64,000 nucleotides of DNA from Hyphomicrobiales bacterium (lineage in GTDB: Bacteria > Pseudomonadota > Alphaproteobacteria > Rhizobiales > Beijerinckiaceae): the NCBI GenBank assembly GCA_027484655.1, contig JAIXSM010000028.1:1-64000 (forward strand), written 5' to 3'. The notes below the pieces were generated by a model that made no database searches, was not told where the DNA came from, and was given only the letters and a program-made list of their open reading frames with translations. The translations under genes were made by a program, and so were the position numbers. Of this stretch, positions 33,075 through 46,462 are shown one piece after another. The number at the start of each line of letters is the position of its first letter. Within the stretch, counting starts at the first letter, position 1.

Positions 33075-33335
33075 TCAGCGCAGACGGCCTGCAAGATCAA
33101 GAACATGCGCAAGGCCCGCCGCCGCAAGCCACATCAGCGCCTCGGTTTCGTTGCCGCGCAATCCCGCGCGCGCCACCATGAGCAGGCAAGCGCCTGCCGC
33201 AAGGTTGGCTGCGATTTGCGGAATCGTGAGGCCGCCAGCGAGGCGACGGCGCAGCAGCGCAAGCGCCACAAACTCCACGGCGACGATCGCCAGCACAACG
33301 TCGATCAGGGTCGGCAATTCAAACGCGAAGGTCAT
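33075..33335 (-). CDS. 86-residue membrane protein at the end of the bchF-ispH operon
   Basis: The product has about three hydrophobic segments (about 8-27, 37-55 and 65-82) and a basic loop LRRRLAGG. Its ATG overlaps the ispH stop (ATGA), so it is the last gene of the bchF-to-ispH superoperon. It matches no family I can name. Strict coupling to ispH and the lack of any gap suggest a genuine gene with a membrane role related to photosynthetic growth or isoprenoids, but that is inference. Confidence 0.75.
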   Translation of the reverse strand: MTFAFELPTLIDVVLAIVAVEFVALALLRRRLAGGLTIPQIAANLAAGACLLMVARAGLRGNETEALMWLAAAGLAHVLDLAGRLR

Positions 33336-34309
33336 CCAGCGGCCCGCGAGGGCGCAATGCGCCGGCTCTCGCCTTCGGCCACGAGGCGGGCGGGCAGACG
33401 AAACGAGACAGCCTCCGCCGGACCCGCAAGCGTCTCCACCGTGGCGTCGCGCCAGCCGCGCAGGCGCTCGACCACGCCCTGGACGAGCGATTCAGGCGCG
33501 GACGCGCCCGCCGTGACGCCGACAGCGGCGACGCCATCCAGCCATTCGGGCCGCACGTCGGCGGCTGTGCCCACGAGATAAGCGGCCACGCCGGCGTTGC
33601 GGGCGGTTTCCTTGAGGCGGTTGGAGTTCGACGAATTCGCGGCCCCGATGACGAGGATCAGGTCCACCTCGGGCGCCAGCCGCAGCACGGCGTTTTGCCG
33701 GTTCTGCGTTGCGTAGCAGATGGCGCTCACATCAGGGCCCTGAATGCCCGGGAAGCGCGCATTCAATGCGGCGACGATGTCGCGCGTATCGCTGACGCTG
33801 AGCGTGGTCTGGGTGACGTACGCGACGCGGGTCGGGTCCGCCACCTCAAGGGCGGCCACATCCGCGAGCGTGGCGACCACCAGAACGCCGCCAGGAACGC
33901 GACCGCGCACGCCCTCCACCTCCGGGTGGCCGGCGTGGCCGATCAGGATCACCTGATAGCCGCGCGCGGCGTATCTGCGGGCCTCATGGTGGACGCGCTG
34001 CACCAGCGGGCAGATCGCGTCGATCACATCGAGCCCCCGGGCGCGCCCCTCCTGCTCTACGCTCTCGGGCACGCCATGGGCGCTGAAGACCGTGACGGCG
34101 CCGTGGGGTACGGCATCGAGGTCATCGACGAATATCGCGCCCTGGGCCCGCAGTTCATCAACGACATGGTGGTTGTGGACAATCTCATGGCGCACATAGA
34201 CCGGCGCCCCATGAATGCGCAGCGCCCGCTCGACGATGTCGATGGCGCGAACGACCCCGGCGCAGAAGCCGCGCGGCTCCGCCAGCAAGATGCGCAGGGG
34301 TGCGTCCAT
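33332..34309 (-). CDS. ispH: 4-hydroxy-3-methylbut-2-enyl diphosphate reductase IspH (LytB)
   Basis: 325 residues. All key residues of IspH are visible: FCAGV (Cys16), HEIVHN (His45), FSAHGV (His78), DAICPLV (Cys100), GHPEVEG (His128, Glu130), TQTTLS and AICYATQNRQ (Cys198), then ANSSNSNRL. The three Cys hold the 4Fe-4S cluster that reduces HMBPP to IPP and DMAPP, the last MEP-pathway step. Within a photosynthesis operon it would supply isoprenoid for phytol, carotenoids and quinone. It starts 1 bp after hemA ends. It may be a second copy beside a housekeeping ispH elsewhere. Confidence 0.97.
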   Translation of the reverse strand: MDAPLRILLAEPRGFCAGVVRAIDIVERALRIHGAPVYVRHEIVHNHHVVDELRAQGAIFVDDLDAVPHGAVTVFSAHGVPESVEQEGRARGLDVIDAICPLVQRVHHEARRYAARGYQVILIGHAGHPEVEGVRGRVPGGVLVVATLADVAALEVADPTRVAYVTQTTLSVSDTRDIVAALNARFPGIQGPDVSAICYATQNRQNAVLRLAPEVDLILVIGAANSSNSNRLKETARNAGVAAYLVGTAADVRPEWLDGVAAVGVTAGASAPESLVQGVVERLRGWRDATVETLAGPAEAVSFRLPARLVAEGESRRIAPSRAAG

Positions 34310-34310
34310 A

Positions 34311-35684
34311 TCAGGCCCTCGTCACTTCGGTTTCGGGGGCTCCCGAGAAGTCCACCCCATCCTCCGGACGCTCGCCAACCCACGGGCAGTTTGCGACGCC
34401 GAGATCGGCCGGATCCATCTGCATGGGACCGGCGACGGGGCAGAGCTGCGTGAGCCCATCCATGTCCGACGAGCCCGGAGCGCGCATGGCGCCAACCCGC
34501 GTCCAGATCATGTCCAGCGAGGCGAGCAGGTGATCGATGTCCGCGTCGCTATGCAGCGGCGAGGGCGTGATGCGCAGGCGCTCAAGGCCGCGCGGCACCG
34601 TGGGATAGTTGATCGGCTGAATGTAAACCCCGCACTCCTCCATCAGCAGGTCGCTGATGAGTTTGCACTGGACAGGGTCGCACACCATCACGGGGACGAT
34701 GTGGCTGGGGTTGTCCAGATGGGGAATCCGCAGGCGGTCAAGCCCCTCGCGCACACGCTGCACACGGTCGCGATGGCGCTCGCGCTCGGCGTTCGACGCC
34801 TTGAGGTGACGCACCGCCTCGCAGGCGCCAGCCGCCAGCGCCGGCGGGATCGCGGTGGTGAAAATGAAGCCGGAGGAGAAGCTGCGCACATAGTCGCACA
34901 GCGCCTTGGAAGCGGCGATGTAGCCGCCCATGACGCCGTAGGCCTTGGCGAGCGTGCCCTCGATCACCGTCAGGCGATGGCAAAGATCCTCGCGCTCGGA
35001 GATACCGCCGCCGCGCGGGCCGTACATGCCCACGGCATGAACCTCGTCCAGATACGTCATGGCGTTGTAACGCTCGGCGACGTCACAGATTTCCGCAATC
35101 GGCGCGATGTCGCCGTCCATCGAGTAAACGGACTCGAACATGACGATCTTCGGGCGCGCGGGATCGAGGTCGCGCAGCTTGCGCTCGAGGTCGGCCGGAT
35201 CATTGTGACGGAAGATGCGCTTTTCGACGCGGGAGTGACGCACGCCCTCGATCATTGAGGCGTGGTTGCCCGCATCGGAAATCACGATGCAGTTTGGCAG
35301 GCCGGCTGCGAGGGTGCCGAGCGTCGCCCAGTTCGAGACGTAGCCGGACGTGAAGAGAAGCGCGGCTTCCTTGTGATGCAGATCGGCGAGTTCTTCCTCA
35401 AGCAGCACGTGGTGGTGGTTCGTGCCGGAGATGTTGCGCGTGCCCCCCGCGCCTGCCCCGCAGCGCGCAATCGCGTCGCGCATGACTTCGAGCACTGAAG
35501 GATGCTGACCCATGCCGAGGTAGTCGTTCGAGCACCACACCGCCACGTCACGCACGCCTTCAGGCCCATGATACGTCGCGCGCGGAAACGCGCCGGCGAC
35601 GCGCTCCAGATCGGCGAACACGCGATAGCGACCCTCAGAGCGCAGGCCGTCGAGTTGATCCGTAAAGAAACGTTCGTAGTTCAT
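34311..35684 (-). CDS. hemA: 5-aminolevulinate synthase with a C-terminal extension
   Basis: 457 residues from the ATG at 35684, which overlaps the puhE stop (ATGA). It is a PLP enzyme of the alpha-oxoamine synthase family. MNYERFF start, [29 protein letters not shown] and the PLP lysine in GTLAKAYG (Lys247) are present. It makes ALA from glycine and succinyl-CoA, the start of tetrapyrrole synthesis. The catalytic core ends near residue 400. A tail of about 57 residues follows, with two Cys-Pro dipeptides (415-416 and 433-434), the heme-regulatory-motif type. Family members are usually near 405 residues, so this tail is unusual. Confidence 0.97.
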   Translation of the reverse strand: MNYERFFTDQLDGLRSEGRYRVFADLERVAGAFPRATYHGPEGVRDVAVWCSNDYLGMGQHPSVLEVMRDAIARCGAGAGGTRNISGTNHHHVLLEEELADLHHKEAALLFTSGYVSNWATLGTLAAGLPNCIVISDAGNHASMIEGVRHSRVEKRIFRHNDPADLERKLRDLDPARPKIVMFESVYSMDGDIAPIAEICDVAERYNAMTYLDEVHAVGMYGPRGGGISEREDLCHRLTVIEGTLAKAYGVMGGYIAASKALCDYVRSFSSGFIFTTAIPPALAAGACEAVRHLKASNAERERHRDRVQRVREGLDRLRIPHLDNPSHIVPVMVCDPVQCKLISDLLMEECGVYIQPINYPTVPRGLERLRITPSPLHSDADIDHLLASLDMIWTRVGAMRAPGSSDMDGLTQLCPVAGPMQMDPADLGVANCPWVGERPEDGVDFSGAPETEVTRA

Positions 35685-36523
35685 GGCCTGCTCCGTTGTG
35701 GGCTCGACTCTGGCCCGCTCGGCAGGGAAACGCCTGAGAGCGGAGAAGCGAGGGACCGCGTGATGGATTTGCGAGAAGGAAGCGCCCACCGCCAGAGATT
35801 TTCTGAAGGCAGCGGGAGAGCGAGAAACCAGTGCTCAAGCACGGCGAAGCCGGCGAGCGCGGCGAGCATGGTGTAGGCGGCGGCGGTCGCCCCGTCCTGC
35901 GCCCACCACGCCTGATGCGCGAGCCAGGCGGTGAGCAGGGTTGCGCCCGTGACGCACACGGGGAACAGGGCGTTGACAGGCCGATCACGGAAGTACGTGC
36001 CAAGATGGCGAAGATGCTCCGGCAGGAAGGCGTGCGGAGCATTTGGCATGCCAAGAAAGATGTTGATCTTGACGCTCATACGCATGGCGAGCAGCACGGC
36101 GTAGGCGCCCACGCCTGCAAGACCGCCGGGCCCGGAAGCGAAGACAAGAACGAGGCCAAGTCCGGCCAGAATCGCCGCCTCGTGCCACAGCAGCGTGGCC
36201 AGCGCCCGGAAGAAGCGGTCGAACCCGCGGGCCTCCGGCGGGCACGGGGCCTGGCTCGGCCCGGTCACGTACCCGGTCAGGAATGCGATTTCGATCCACG
36301 CCCACACAGCGAGCCCGGCACTGAAGCTGACGTAGGCTCCCGCAAGGGACGTCTCGTTGCGCCAGGTCCACAGCACCATCAGGGCGCACGCGAGCATCAC
36401 CGTCGCGCCGAGCATGATGCCCGCGCGAGCGCGCTTCGGCAGCAGATTCAGCGCGAGGATGATCCCCGTGCTGAACCACCACACGAACATCGCAAACAGC
36501 AATGGCAGAGCGACGCGCCCCAA
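35681..36523 (-). CDS. puhE: photosynthetic complex assembly protein PuhE
   Basis: About 280 residues with seven or so hydrophobic helices, and the opening [20 protein letters not shown] matches PuhE. I prefer a TTG start at 36523 because GGAGAGG stands 3 nt before it and the helix starts at once. An ATG at 36574 would overlap acsF by 41 bp and add a basic arm. PuhE modulates bacteriochlorophyll supply and reaction-centre assembly in Rhodobacter. It lies between acsF and hemA in the superoperon, the conserved order acsF-puhE-hemA. The TTG start is inferred, not certain. Confidence 0.93.
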   Translation of the reverse strand: MGRVALPLLFAMFVWWFSTGIILALNLLPKRARAGIMLGATVMLACALMVLWTWRNETSLAGAYVSFSAGLAVWAWIEIAFLTGYVTGPSQAPCPPEARGFDRFFRALATLLWHEAAILAGLGLVLVFASGPGGLAGVGAYAVLLAMRMSVKINIFLGMPNAPHAFLPEHLRHLGTYFRDRPVNALFPVCVTGATLLTAWLAHQAWWAQDGATAAAYTMLAALAGFAVLEHWFLALPLPSENLWRWALPSRKSITRSLASPLSGVSLPSGPESSPQRSRP

Positions 36524-36533
36524 TTGCCTCTCC

Positions 36534-37595
36534 TCACCAAACCGGGGCCAGCAGAACCTTCTCGGGAAGGTCATGCCGCCGAACGGGGATCATGTAGAGC
36601 CGGGCGAAGGTGACTGCCGCTGAGGCATTGAGCCACGCCCTGCGCACGGCGCCGCTCACGCCGCCCTGCTTCTTGGCCTCCTGCGTGGCGCGCGCGATGT
36701 CGTTGAGCCTCTCGAAGCCGGCCCAAACCTTCTCGTTGTCCAGATCGATGGTGAACGGGAACACCTGCTTGGTGATCTCCGAGCACAGGCGGATCACCTT
36801 CCGGTCGTACTCAGCCGGGGCGATGCCCAGCGCCTTGTGCAACTCAGGCCGCAGGTGGTCGCGCACGAACATGGTCGCGAACACGGCGAGAAGGAAGAAG
36901 CGGATCCAGAGCTTGTTGCGGCCCTTCAGCAGGTGCGGGTTCGCGCGCATCACGAGCGCGAAGGCCTCGCCATGGCGGAACTCATCGTTGCACCACTGCT
37001 CGAACCACTTGAAGATCGGGTGGAACCTGCGCTCCGGGTGGCGCTCAAGCAGCCGATAGATCGTGATGTAGCGCGCGTAGCCAATCTTTTCGGAGAGGTA
37101 CGTGGCGTAGAAAATGAACTTCGGCGCGAAGTAGGTGTACTTCTTGGCCTTGGCGAGGAAACTGAGATCGACGCCGATGTTGTAGTCCTTCAGGGACTGG
37201 TTGATGAACGCGGCGTGACGCGATTCATCGCGCGCCATCAGCGCGAACAGATCCTGCATGTCGGGGTTGGAGATCTTCTTCTTGATCTCGGCGTAGAGCA
37301 CGCAGCCCGAAAATTCAGCGGTCAGGGAGCTCACGAGGAAGTCGATGAACTCCGTGCGCAGCGGCTCGGGAATATCCTTCAGCTCAGCGGCGAATTCGTC
37401 GTTGCGCTGGAAGTGGCCCTTGTTCATGTCCGCCTTGAGGTCGGCGATGAGCCGGTCCCACTCCGGGCGAACGGACGATATGTCGATCCGGTCCATCGCC
37501 GCGCAGTCCGTCGTGTAGAAACGCGGGCTGAGCATGGTCTCTTCAAGGGCCGCCTTGGTGCCCACGCCGGGGCCGCCGCCTTCGATGGGGATCAT
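36534..37595 (-). CDS. acsF: aerobic Mg-protoporphyrin IX monomethyl ester cyclase AcsF
   Basis: 353 residues, start sharing a base with the preceding stop (TAATG). The ferritin-like di-iron motifs are clear: [24 protein letters not shown] (DExRH) and [30 protein letters not shown] near the N-terminus is typical of AcsF. It uses O2 to close the isocyclic ring E and give protochlorophyllide. BchE, the anaerobic enzyme, is absent from this window. That is compatible with an aerobic phototroph, but bchE may be elsewhere. Confidence 0.98.
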   Translation of the reverse strand: MIPIEGGGPGVGTKAALEETMLSPRFYTTDCAAMDRIDISSVRPEWDRLIADLKADMNKGHFQRNDEFAAELKDIPEPLRTEFIDFLVSSLTAEFSGCVLYAEIKKKISNPDMQDLFALMARDESRHAAFINQSLKDYNIGVDLSFLAKAKKYTYFAPKFIFYATYLSEKIGYARYITIYRLLERHPERRFHPIFKWFEQWCNDEFRHGEAFALVMRANPHLLKGRNKLWIRFFLLAVFATMFVRDHLRPELHKALGIAPAEYDRKVIRLCSEITKQVFPFTIDLDNEKVWAGFERLNDIARATQEAKKQGGVSGAVRRAWLNASAAVTFARLYMIPVRRHDLPEKVLLAPVW

Positions 37596-37882
37596 TATGC
37601 TTCTCCTGCAGAAAAACCGATCTCATAAAGCTCGGTGAGTTCGAGGTACGACAACAGCCGGGTCGCCTGACGGGTGAGCAGCCCCGCATGGATCACGGTG
37701 GCGTGGCAGGCAAAGACGCCGCGCTCGCCGAAATTGATGCGCGTGGGCGCGCCATGGACAATCACCTTGTCGCCGGCTTCGGGCGCATACCCTTCGAGAA
37801 CCACGTTGGCCTGAAGGCTTTCCGAGGTCTGCTCGATCTCGACGGTGCACGGCACGTTTTCGGTGCGTCGCGACATCATCAT
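37595..37882 (-). CDS. 95-residue conserved protein between puhC and acsF
   Basis: A small soluble protein read from the ATG at 37882, which overlaps the puhC stop (ATGA). Its own TAA shares a base with the acsF start. It has no membrane segment. [20 protein letters not shown] and [19 protein letters not shown] mark it. A small protein of this kind occurs at the same place (puhC-orf-acsF) in several purple bacteria, and its last residues are acidic. The function is not known to me, and a role in cyclase function or RC assembly is guessed from position. Two coupled overlaps make it a real gene. Confidence 0.75.
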   Translation of the reverse strand: MMMSRRTENVPCTVEIEQTSESLQANVVLEGYAPEAGDKVIVHGAPTRINFGERGVFACHATVIHAGLLTRQATRLLSYLELTELYEIGFSAGEA

Positions 37883-38328
37883 GGCTCGCCCTTTCCTGCT
37901 TTGAAGAGTGAGACGAACGCGGCGGCGTTCGTGGCGCCGAAGGCATCGAGCACCACAATCTGCCCATTCGCCGGATCTTTCAGCGACACGCGCCCGTCGG
38001 CGTGGCGCGCCAGTTCGAAAGGCTGCTCCGCGCCCACTGCGGACCCGCGCCGCTCCCGCGCGAACGTGCGCAGGACGCCCCGGAGGAAACCGCCCTCGCC
38101 CGAACCAAACGTTGCAACCGCCACACCGTCCGGCGTATTCACGCGCACGGCGCCCTGGGGCGCGTCGCTGAAGACCAAAAGGCGCGTCTCGACCACGGGA
38201 GAAGGAACGACGTGCGTAGGCGCGCGCTCCTTCAGAAAGGCCGTCGCCAGCACCACGAGCCCGGCCGCGGCGAACGCCGCCAGCGGCGCTATGCGGCCAA
38301 GCGGGTTCTGGGCGAACATCGCGCTCAT
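37879..38328 (-). CDS. puhC: photosynthetic complex assembly protein PuhC
   Basis: 149 residues. One N-terminal membrane anchor (about residues 12-32, APLAAFAAAGLVVLATAFL) is followed by a periplasmic domain with RLLVFSDAPQGAVRVNTPDG and VLRTFARERRG, matching PuhC of purple bacteria. PuhC organises LH1 around the reaction centre. The ATG overlaps the puhB stop. Size and topology agree with the family, and synteny puhA-puhB-puhC is complete. Confidence 0.93.
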   Translation of the reverse strand: MSAMFAQNPLGRIAPLAAFAAAGLVVLATAFLKERAPTHVVPSPVVETRLLVFSDAPQGAVRVNTPDGVAVATFGSGEGGFLRGVLRTFARERRGSAVGAEQPFELARHADGRVSLKDPANGQIVVLDAFGATNAAAFVSLFKAGKGEP

Positions 38329-38996
38329 GACGCGCTCCGGGCCAGGCCCAGGGCGCCGTCAGCCATGACAGGCTCGCTCTCGCGGACCGGCCTGGCGTCG
38401 CGGCGGGGCTGAGGCTCGCCGCTATGGGCTTCCAGCGCGCGGCCGAGAATGGCCGCCGCGGCGTCCACATCCGGCAGGCACCGCAGCATCGGCTCGGGCT
38501 TGGCGTAGCGCCAGGGCCGCGCGTGCGGCCACAGCACGAGGTAACCAATCCGCTCGCCCTTGCGCAGGGTGAGCAGCAGGCTGCCCGTGCCATCGCCATG
38601 GCGCCCGACCGACGCCGCCTCGATGCGCGAGAACGGGAGGTTGAGCACCAGCGGCGCCGCCATCCCGTAACGCATCACGATGCGCTGCGTGGTGATGGTG
38701 TAGACCGTGCTTTTCGCCGACAGGTACGCGAGGCCCGCGAGGATCGCAGACACGCCGGCGAGCAGCGGGACGAGATCGAGCGCGTGCGTCAGGGCATCGC
38801 CGGCCGACGCGCCGCCCGCCAGTCCGGAGGCGAACCTCCAGACCATGAGCGCCGCGAAGTAAATCGCGACTTCGCGGAGGCGGAACGCGCGCAGAGCAAG
38901 CGACCGCCATTGGGGAACGCCCTGCCAGAGCATCCGCTCGCCTTCCGGCAGCTTCTCTGGCAGGCCCGGCACGGGCTCGAAATCGTCGTGGCTCAC
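38325..38996 (-). CDS. puhB: reaction-centre assembly protein PuhB
   Basis: 223 residues from a GTG at 38996 that overlaps the puhA stop (GTGA). The mature N-terminus reads SHDDFEPVPGLPEKLPEGE, followed by WQGVPQWRSLALRAFRLREV. Three hydrophobic helices follow (about 40-60, 75-95) with a PH-like segment YTITTQRIVMRYGMA (bPH2 domain). PuhB dimerises in the membrane and assists RC assembly. The C-terminal tail is Arg/Glu-rich. The call is supported by sequence pattern and by position. Confidence 0.94.
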   Translation of the reverse strand: MSHDDFEPVPGLPEKLPEGERMLWQGVPQWRSLALRAFRLREVAIYFAALMVWRFASGLAGGASAGDALTHALDLVPLLAGVSAILAGLAYLSAKSTVYTITTQRIVMRYGMAAPLVLNLPFSRIEAASVGRHGDGTGSLLLTLRKGERIGYLVLWPHARPWRYAKPEPMLRCLPDVDAAAAILGRALEAHSGEPQPRRDARPVRESEPVMADGALGLARSAS

Positions 38997-39745
38997 AGAA
39001 TTGGCTCCAGGCGCGAGGGTTCCGCGTAAAGGTAGCCGCCGCCGAAGTAGCCGCAGATCTTGTCTTCCTCGAGCAGCGTGATGCTGTCGGGGTTCTTGAT
39101 CGCAGGAACGCCGGCGAAATGCTTGGCGTGCACAGCCTGCACGCGCAGCTCCGTGGAGGTGACGCGCACGAAGTTGGAGGGCACGAGCACGGTGCGGTCG
39201 GAGCCCGTCAACGCCACCTCGTAGTAGCGCATGATGTACTCGGACTTGTCGATCCACGCGTCCTTCACAACGCCCGCGACCTTGCCGTCGGCGCCCTTCA
39301 CCGGCTTGCCGCGCGGATCGGGATCGCGCGCCTCAAGGTAGAAAGCCGGCGCAGCGCGCAACGGCACGATCTTGACCTCGCCCTCGACCGTCAGATCCGG
39401 GTGGTCGTCACGCTCGGCGTAGGCGCCCGGGCCGACAGCAGCGGTCATGGGGTCGCCATTGGGCTCCAGCGGCGCGCCGGGCCACACGCCGACGGGGGTC
39501 GCGTTGGGGACGATCTTATCGGCGCGGCCGTCGACGACGACCTTCTTGCCGCCAGCGAGCAGATAGGTCTTCGGCGGCGGCGGCGCGGGGAACCCGAGCA
39601 CGGGACGCAGCTCATTCGGGCGATCGGTGACGAGCGGATAGCCTTCCCGCTTGTTCTCCCGATGCAGGTAGTAGATGAGCCCGGCGAAGAACGCCCAGAA
39701 CAGGTACAGGGCGATCTGGGCTAGATCGAAATGATTGGCCACCAT
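38993..39745 (-). CDS. puhA: photosynthetic reaction centre H subunit PuhA
   Basis: 250 residues. One transmembrane helix ALYLFWAFFAGLIYYLHREN (about 11-30) precedes a cytoplasmic domain with the H-subunit signature DRPNELRPVLGFPAPPPPKT and later DPRGKPVKGADGKVAGVVKD. The H subunit caps the L/M core and guides protons to QB. It follows lhaA by 21 bp and couples to puhB. Length matches the family (about 250-260). Confidence 0.98.
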   Translation of the reverse strand: MVANHFDLAQIALYLFWAFFAGLIYYLHRENKREGYPLVTDRPNELRPVLGFPAPPPPKTYLLAGGKKVVVDGRADKIVPNATPVGVWPGAPLEPNGDPMTAAVGPGAYAERDDHPDLTVEGEVKIVPLRAAPAFYLEARDPDPRGKPVKGADGKVAGVVKDAWIDKSEYIMRYYEVALTGSDRTVLVPSNFVRVTSTELRVQAVHAKHFAGVPAIKNPDSITLLEEDKICGYFGGGYLYAEPSRLEPIL

Positions 39746-39766
39746 GGTTGCGCTCCTTTCAGAAAA

Positions 39767-41194
39767 TCACCGCGGCAACTGGGCGAGGCCCAGGCCGGAT
39801 TGCGTTTGCGGGCCTCGCGCCAGCCGCGCGAGCGGGCCAATGGCGACGAGCGTGACAAGCAAAAGAACAAGTTCGAGCTGGTAGACGGCCGCATAGCCAG
39901 TCCAGGGATCCGCGAGGACGGAGCCGAGGCGACCCGTCGTCGCCAGCCCGCCGACCACGTCGCGCACGAAGCCGCCGACGCTCATCGCGAGGCCGCCGGC
40001 GAGCGCCTGCACAGCCCCCCAGGCGCCCAGCGCAAGGCCGGTGGCGCCGTCCCGATCAAGCCCCATGGCAGCGATGAGCGTGGCGACGGCGAACAGGCCG
40101 CCGCCGAACCCGATCAGCGCTGCGCCGATGCGGAACAGCGCCGGGGCGCCGACAGGGCCGGACACCAGCACGAGCACAAAGGCCGGCAGCCCGATCAGCA
40201 CGCCGTACGCCGCAAGCCGGAAAGGATCGACGCCGCGCGCCAGAACCACGCCCGCCAGCGCATAGGCGCCAAGCGAACCGCCGGCCAGAAGCGCCGTGAG
40301 CGCGCTCGTCTCGCCGACGGCAAGCTTGAGAACTTCACCGCCATAAGGCTCAAGCACGATGTCCTGCATGCCGAACGCCGCAGTCCCAAGACCCATGGCG
40401 ACGAGGAAGCGCTTGGTCCGACGCGGCTGCACGAACGCGCGGAACGCCTCCATGAACGATTGTGAGGACCGCGGCGCGCGGGCGCGCTCAGGGTCGCGCG
40501 CTTCCTGCTTCCAGAGCGCGAGCACGTTGAGGCCGAGAGTGACCGCCGCCGCCCCCTGCACCACCTGAATGAGCTTCACCTGCGTGAAATCTGACAGCAG
40601 AAGGCCAAACGCCAACCCGCTGCCGACCATGCCGACGAGCAGCATCACGTACATGAGGGCGACCACCCGCGGACGCGCGGATTCCGGCGCAAGATCCGTG
40701 GCGAGCGCGAGGCCCGCGGTCTGCACCGTCTGCATCCCGCCGCCCACCATGATGAAGGCGAGCGTCGCGGCGACAGGGCCAACCCATGCCGGGCCGTCCG
40801 TGTCGCCAGAAAGGATAAGCAGCGCGAACGGCATGATGGAGAGGCCGCCGAACTGCACCAGCGTCCCGAACCACAGGTACGGAACGCGCCGCCAGCCGAA
40901 GGCGGAGCGATGATGGTCGGACCGGAACCCGATCAGCGCACGGATGGGCGAAATCACCAGCGGGGCCGCAATCGCCAGCGACACGAGGCCAGCGGCGAGG
41001 CCCAACTCAACGATCATCACGCGGTTGAGAGTGCCGACCATGAGCGCCATGGCCATGCCGACCGACACCTGAAACAGCGACAGACGCAACAAACGCCCCA
41101 GCGGCAAGTCCTCGCTGGCGACATCCGCGAACGGAAGCAACCGCGTGCTCACGCGCCGCCATACGCTCGCGATGTTGATGGGGCTCGCGTTCAT
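39767..41194 (-). CDS. lhaA: LH1 assembly factor LhaA (PucC/BCD-family MFS protein)
   Basis: 475 residues with twelve predicted helices. Early SLFQVSVGMAMALMVGTLNRVM and IGFRSDHHRSAFGWRRVPYLW are the BCD-family signatures. The middle QDIVLEPYGGEVL is shared with the protein at 53319-54650. LhaA assists insertion of LH1 polypeptides and possibly bacteriochlorophyll delivery. Its start overlaps the bchM stop (ATGA). Position bchM-lhaA-puhA is the standard order in purple bacteria. Confidence 0.96.
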   Translation of the reverse strand: MNASPINIASVWRRVSTRLLPFADVASEDLPLGRLLRLSLFQVSVGMAMALMVGTLNRVMIVELGLAAGLVSLAIAAPLVISPIRALIGFRSDHHRSAFGWRRVPYLWFGTLVQFGGLSIMPFALLILSGDTDGPAWVGPVAATLAFIMVGGGMQTVQTAGLALATDLAPESARPRVVALMYVMLLVGMVGSGLAFGLLLSDFTQVKLIQVVQGAAAVTLGLNVLALWKQEARDPERARAPRSSQSFMEAFRAFVQPRRTKRFLVAMGLGTAAFGMQDIVLEPYGGEVLKLAVGETSALTALLAGGSLGAYALAGVVLARGVDPFRLAAYGVLIGLPAFVLVLVSGPVGAPALFRIGAALIGFGGGLFAVATLIAAMGLDRDGATGLALGAWGAVQALAGGLAMSVGGFVRDVVGGLATTGRLGSVLADPWTGYAAVYQLELVLLLVTLVAIGPLARLARGPQTQSGLGLAQLPR

Positions 41195-41891
41195 GCGGGG
41201 CGCAGCTCCATAGCTTGGGAGATGTAGAAACCGCTCTTCACCCGCTGCCCGCGAACGGGCGTCCAGCCAGCGAGATCGGACTGCGCCGCGATGGCGCGCG
41301 TCAACGCGACTTCCGTCACCGGCTGAATCGCCGGCGAGCGGTCAGAGCGCGGAAACAGTTTGCCCACCGTGTGCATCGCGCCCAGCAAGGGCGTGCGCGG
41401 GGCGAACGTGAACGCGATAGAAGACCGCGTGCGGCGCGCGAGCGCGCCAAGCGCGCGGGCCGTATCCTCGCGGCCGTAATGGATCAGCACGTCCATGGAC
41501 ACAACGTGATCGAAGACGCCGAGCGCGGGATCGAGCATGTCGCCCACGCGGAAATCGATGGAGCCGGCGCCAACGTCCGGCGGAACGCGGGACTGCGCGA
41601 TGGACACCAGTGTGGGCGCAACGTCGATCGCCACCACCTGCGCCCCGCGACGGGCGGCCTCGATGGCGAGCGCGCCGGAGCCGCATCCGGCGTCAAGGAG
41701 GCGCAGGCCATGCATGTCCTGCGGCAGCCACGAGAGAAGCGTCTCGCGCATGCGGTCGCGCCCTGCCCGCACCGTCGCGCGAATGCGGCTCACCGGCTCA
41801 TCCGACGTCAGCCGCGCCCACGCATCGGACGCAGTCTGATCGAAATAGGTGGTCACCGCGCTGCGGCGCTCATGGTAGGACGCGGAGGTCA

Positions 41892-41892
<1 letters not shown>
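41191..41892 (-). CDS. bchM: Mg-protoporphyrin IX O-methyltransferase BchM
   Basis: 233 residues. The SAM motif LLDAGCGSGALAIEAARRG (65-83) and the N-terminal VTTYFDQTASDAWARL typical of BchM are seen. It transfers a methyl group from SAM to the C13 propionate of Mg-protoporphyrin, the step between Mg chelation and AcsF. Its ATG shares a base with the bchL stop (TGATG) and its end overlaps lhaA. Length agrees with the family. Confidence 0.97.
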
Positions 41893-46433
<4,541 letters not shown>

Positions 46434-46462
<29 letters not shown>

